From positions 1 through 43,484 of the forward strand of contig JANQHN010000246.1 in assembly GCA_028282665.1 (NCBI GenBank): a stretch of DNA of 43,484 bases, in the 5' to 3' direction. The notes beneath the pieces were generated by a model. It ran no database searches and was not told the DNA's origin. It saw only the letters and a program-made list of their open reading frames with translations. How positions within the stretch are numbered: position 1 is the stretch's first letter; every line of letters starts with the position of its first letter. Made by a program: the position numbers and the translations under genes. Of the stretch, positions 40,593 through 43,484 are shown in pieces. The DNA is from Phycisphaerae bacterium. Its GTDB lineage: Bacteria; Planctomycetota; Phycisphaerae; UBA1845.

Positions 40593-43484
40593 ATGAACAA
40601 AGAAACCAGTCCTTTCTATCCATACATTCGCGCCATCGCCAAAGCACTGGAATTCCCCGGCACGAAGATCGGCCTGAGCGTCCTGACGGACCTTCAGGAC
40701 CAGCTCTCGCAAGACGAACACAATAAACGTGTCATCGCCGCCCTCGACGAAATCACCACCAACACCGCGGCCATCCACACGGAATTAAAACGCGACAACA
40801 TCACGGTCGCCGAAGCTGACCTGACCGCCGCCGGCCTTGAAATCGCCGAAGCGTTTTACCTCGATCAGGTCGCAAAGAAATTTCTCTATGCCGATTTCAA
40901 AGGCATGCTGGATTCCACGAAGGCGATCCCGCTGAAGCTCGATGACATCTTCGTGGATCTTCGCGTCGTGCGGGAGCGATCGTCGCGTGAAAGCCTGGAC
41001 AAAGAATCCGTGCTTCGAAAACGCTGGACACTGTTGGACGAAGAGGAGATGGACGGCGTCGAAGAGGAGATGGGCGGTGTCGAAGAGGAGATAGCCGAAC
41101 TCGATGCGGAACGCAGTTACGGCTACTTATCCGGCGGCGCAGAGGAAACGATCGACAAAATCCTCGCCGAACCCGGCGGCTTCGTGCTCTTGGGCGGCCC
41201 GGGCTCGGGCAAAACCACCCTCGTCAAACGCCTCGCCCGCAGCCTCGCACTGGGGCGCGAAACGTCCGCGAAACGTTACCCGCAAATGCCGTGGGCCTTC
41301 CCGTACATCAGCGCCGCTGCCCGATTCGACGATCAAAAAAACACCGAGTCGCTTTACGATTTCATCAAGGTGGACATGCGGGAATCCGGCGGCGAAGCAC
41401 TTGTCCGAAACTTCGAAGAGCATTGGGTGGCCGGCAGTTGCCTGATCCTGCTGGACGGCCTGGACGAAATCGCGGACACGGGACGGCGCATCCAATGCGC
41501 TCGCGCGGCGGAGGACCTCATCAAGTCCGCCGGAGACAACCGCGTCCTGGTAACGTCCCGACCGGTCGGCTACAGCATCACGCGCCTGTCCGTACCCGCG
41601 ACCCACGTCCACGTGCAGACCTTCGCGCGGGACGACATCGAAACCTTCGTTAGACAATGGCACCTCGCCTATGAAAAACAAACGCACGAGGAATCTCCGG
41701 ATTTAGCCCAGGCCGAGAAGGAAGCCGGCGAGCTTTTCGATGAAATCACCTCCAACCCGCGCGTCGAATCCCTCGCCACCAACCCGCTCATGCTGACCAT
41801 CATCGCGCTCATCAAACGGGCGCACGTCATCCTGCCGCAGCGACGAGCAAAGCTTTACGAAACCGCGCTGACCGCCCTCATCGACAGTTGGAACAAGGCT
41901 CGCAGCATGCACCGCCCCATCGGTCGCGAGCTGAGCGTCGAGGAAATGAAAAAAGCACTCGAAGAGGTCGCTTTCTGGATGCACGAAAACAAGACCACTG
42001 GCACCTGCCCGCGCGAGCAGTTGCAGGACCACCTTGTCGAATGGCTCAAAAACAAGATGAACATGAAGGAGATGGAGGCGACGAAAACGGCGGAAGGGTA
42101 CATCCAGACCGCCGCCGAATACGCAGGGTTGCTCGACGAACGCGGTCCCGGCGTTTTCGCCTTCATGCACCAGACCTTTCAGGAATATCTCGCCGCCCGC
42201 CACCTGGCCAGACAGTATAACAAGGAGCCTCAGAGTGTAATGAAACTGGAGAATGATCCGCGTTGGCACGAGGTCATCCGCCTCACCGCCGGCTACATCG
42301 GCGTAGTAAATGAATATGACGACGTGGCCTCGGAGTTGATCGAGGCCATGATTGATGAGCGTGAAGAGAATGATCCGCTCGAACCGTTTCTTTGCACGCG
42401 CCTTCGCCTCGCCGCGTCCTGCGTGGCGGACGACGTAGGTGTGTCACAGGAGGTGGCGGATCGCGTCGTCGCGCAAATCGCGGAACGAATCGTCGCTTCG
42501 CCTTATGAGCAACTTGTCAAGGGTCTGAATAACGCCCTGGCTTCTTTAACTTCGTATTGCCCTGGCAACCACGACACCCTGAACGGCCTCATAGACCTAA
42601 CTACGCACAATAACTGGTCTGCTCGAATGGAAGCGGCGCGTCTTTTGGCCCGCCGCGAAGACACGGAAGGACGGGTTGTGGGTACGCTTAGTCGCCTCTT
42701 TGAGGAAGATTCCGATCCTGATGTGCGAGCACACGCTGCCGTCGGAATCTGGCGTACAGGTCTACGTATCGATGCCCCGATCATGAATTCGATATTCCGG
42801 GGAATGGCAAGTGATAGCGCTAATTTGCAGATGTCGGCAACGGATGAACTCGTCGCTGCTGCGTTGAAGCTGTTGGAGGATAGAGATGCATATGTTCGCT
42901 TGGCTGCGGCAAAAGTTCTAGGTAGGTGGGATATTCCGTTCGAGGCGTTGTCGGCGTTGCTGAAGTTGTTGGAGGATAGGGATTTGAATGTTCGCTGGCG
43001 TGCGGCGGCAGTTCTGGGCGAGTGGGATCTTCAACCCGAGGCGTTGCCGGCGTTGCTGAAGCTGTTGGAGGATGAGGACACATATGTTCGCCAGCGCGCG
43101 GCGGCAGTTCTGGATAAGTGGGATGTTCAGTCCAAGGCGTTGCCGGCGTTACTCAAGCTGTTGAAGCATGAGGACACGCATGTTCGCTGGCGTACGGCGA
43201 CAGTTCTGGGCGAGTGGAATGTTCAGCCCAAATTGTTGCCAGCGTTGCTGAAGCTATTGGAGGATAGAAATGCGAATGTTCGCTGGCATGCGACAGCTGT
43301 TCTGGGCGAGTGGGATCTTCAGACCGAAGCGTTGCCGGTGTTGCTGAAGCTGTTGGAGGATAGGTATGCGTCTGTTCGCCGGCGTGCGGCGGAAGTTCTG
43401 GGCGAGTGGGATCTTCAGCCCGAGACGTTGCTGGCATTGCTGAAGTTGTTGAAGGATGAGGACGCGTATGTTCGCCTAAATGCA
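40593..43484 (+). CDS. NACHT-family STAND NTPase with C-terminal HEAT repeats, partial
   Basis: The frame is open from the ATG at 40593 to the right edge (964 codons, no stop), so the C-terminus is missing. Residues 1-190 form an N-terminal effector-like region of unknown fold (FYPYIRAIAKALEFPG, then NTAAIHTELKRDN) and an acidic 7-residue repeat. NACHT follows: Walker A GGPGSGKTT at 201-209, LILLDGLDE at 284-292 and the VTSRP motif, then winged-helix-type sequence (LSVEEMKKALEEVAFWMHENK, FAFMHQTFQEYLAARHLA). From residue 753 the protein is a series of 32-residue HEAT repeats. Known for the family: bacterial NACHT proteins (Avs and bNACHT types) act in antiphage defence, where the C-terminal repeats sense the invader and the N-terminus kills or halts growth. 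Here the N-terminal effector is unrecognised. The ATG lies 11 nt after AGGA. A defence role is inference. Confidence 0.88.
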   Translation, partial: MNKETSPFYPYIRAIAKALEFPGTKIGLSVLTDLQDQLSQDEHNKRVIAALDEITTNTAAIHTELKRDNITVAEADLTAAGLEIAEAFYLDQVAKKFLYADFKGMLDSTKAIPLKLDDIFVDLRVVRERSSRESLDKESVLRKRWTLLDEEEMDGVEEEMGGVEEEIAELDAERSYGYLSGGAEETIDKILAEPGGFVLLGGPGSGKTTLVKRLARSLALGRETSAKRYPQMPWAFPYISAAARFDDQKNTESLYDFIKVDMRESGGEALVRNFEEHWVAGSCLILLDGLDEIADTGRRIQCARAAEDLIKSAGDNRVLVTSRPVGYSITRLSVPATHVHVQTFARDDIETFVRQWHLAYEKQTHEESPDLAQAEKEAGELFDEITSNPRVESLATNPLMLTIIALIKRAHVILPQRRAKLYETALTALIDSWNKARSMHRPIGRELSVEEMKKALEEVAFWMHENKTTGTCPREQLQDHLVEWLKNKMNMKEMEATKTAEGYIQTAAEYAGLLDERGPGVFAFMHQTFQEYLAARHLARQYNKEPQSVMKLENDPRWHEVIRLTAGYIGVVNEYDDVASELIEAMIDEREENDPLEPFLCTRLRLAASCVADDVGVSQEVADRVVAQIAERIVASPYEQLVKGLNNALASLTSYCPGNHDTLNGLIDLTTHNNWSARMEAARLLARREDTEGRVVGTLSRLFEEDSDPDVRAHAAVGIWRTGLRIDAPIMNSIFRGMASDSANLQMSATDELVAAALKLLEDRDAYVRLAAAKVLGRWDIPFEALSALLKLLEDRDLNVRWRAAAVLGEWDLQPEALPALLKLLEDEDTYVRQRAAAVLDKWDVQSKALPALLKLLKHEDTHVRWRTATVLGEWNVQPKLLPALLKLLEDRNANVRWHATAVLGEWDLQTEALPVLLKLLEDRYASVRRRAAEVLGEWDLQPETLLALLKLLKDEDAYVRLNA
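41040..41096 (+). repeat. In-frame 21-bp tandem repeat in the NACHT gene
   Basis: About 2.7 copies of a 21-bp unit (41040-41060, 41061-41081, partial 41082-41096) encode EEEMDGV, EEEMGGV, EEEIA. It sits in the linker between the N-terminal region and NACHT and keeps the frame. Confidence 0.75.
42849..43484 (+). repeat. Tandem 96-bp HEAT-encoding repeats
   Basis: Six full units of exactly 96 bp begin at 42849, 42945, 43041, 43137, 43233 and 43329, and a seventh is cut by the edge at 43425. Each encodes 32 residues, with consensus 'ALPALLKLLEDxDxxVRxRAAxVLGEWDLQPE'. The DNA stays very similar between copies while positions after ED and after VR vary, as expected for an expanding array with variable surface residues. 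Confidence 0.9.

Noticed and set aside
42820-43437. Minus-strand frames of about 90 codons with Pro/Thr/Ser-rich repeats
   Set aside because: They are antisense to the HEAT repeats and simply mirror the 96-bp period.

Overview
The window looks like chromosomal DNA from a member of the Planctomycetota, possibly near Phycisphaerae. The clues are a prepilin-type N-terminus ([20 protein letters not shown]), a PEP-CTERM sorting tail, an exopolysaccharide locus with the ExeA-like ATPase of exosortase systems, small zinc-ribbon proteins, a small 'AIRKLNP' protein, DUF1573 proteins and System II cytochrome c maturation. The assignment rests on family resemblance read by eye, not on a database search. 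No rRNA, tRNA, CRISPR array, insertion sequence or integrase was found.

Layout. 1-2034: a BlaI-type repressor and a partial M56 (BlaR1/MecR1-like) sensor protease on the minus strand, with two tandem operator-like palindromes over their promoter. 2466-6250: the cytochrome c assembly pair ResB/Ccs1 and CcsA/ResC. 6499-9850: small zinc-ribbon and hypothetical proteins, a YjbQ protein and an EamA permease. 10183-12684: a secreted protein with two DUF1573 domains, each interrupted by one in-frame UGA followed by a hairpin. I read it as a two-selenocysteine selenoprotein. 12826-15067: an ABC-2 exporter (permease and ATPase). 15239-16846: a secreted DUF4139-like protein. 17031-25176: an exopolysaccharide locus with an ExeA-like ATPase (minus strand), then a Wza-like lipoprotein, a BY-type tyrosine kinase and two glycosyltransferases. 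25286-29511: a small lipoprotein, a double-GAF sigma-54 activator, a clear -24/-12 promoter and a HAF-repeat secreted protein. 29665-32488: a nucleotide-sugar dehydrogenase and a DegT aminotransferase, divergently transcribed, likely sugar-precursor genes. 32539-34542: a ChaN-like lipoprotein and Fpg/MutM. 34942-39164: a beta-propeller protein, a pseudopilin-like protein and a trypsin-like PEP-CTERM protease. 39383-39699: a degenerate 35-bp tandem array. 39808-40302: a GNAT acetyltransferase. 40593-43484: a NACHT NTPase with C-terminal HEAT repeats, a likely defence or signalling STAND protein, cut by the right edge.

Main result. In the DUF1573 gene both UGA codons replace the first Cys of the family's CGC motif, both lie in the same 16-nt context, and both are followed at 19-20 nt by a G-loop hairpin of bacterial SECIS type. 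The three open segments share one frame, and the final stop is UAG. Other genes in the window end normally in UGA, so the genetic code as a whole is not altered. Second in interest are the NACHT-HEAT protein with its expanding repeat array, and the sigma-54 activator sitting beside a sigma-54 promoter and a structured leader.
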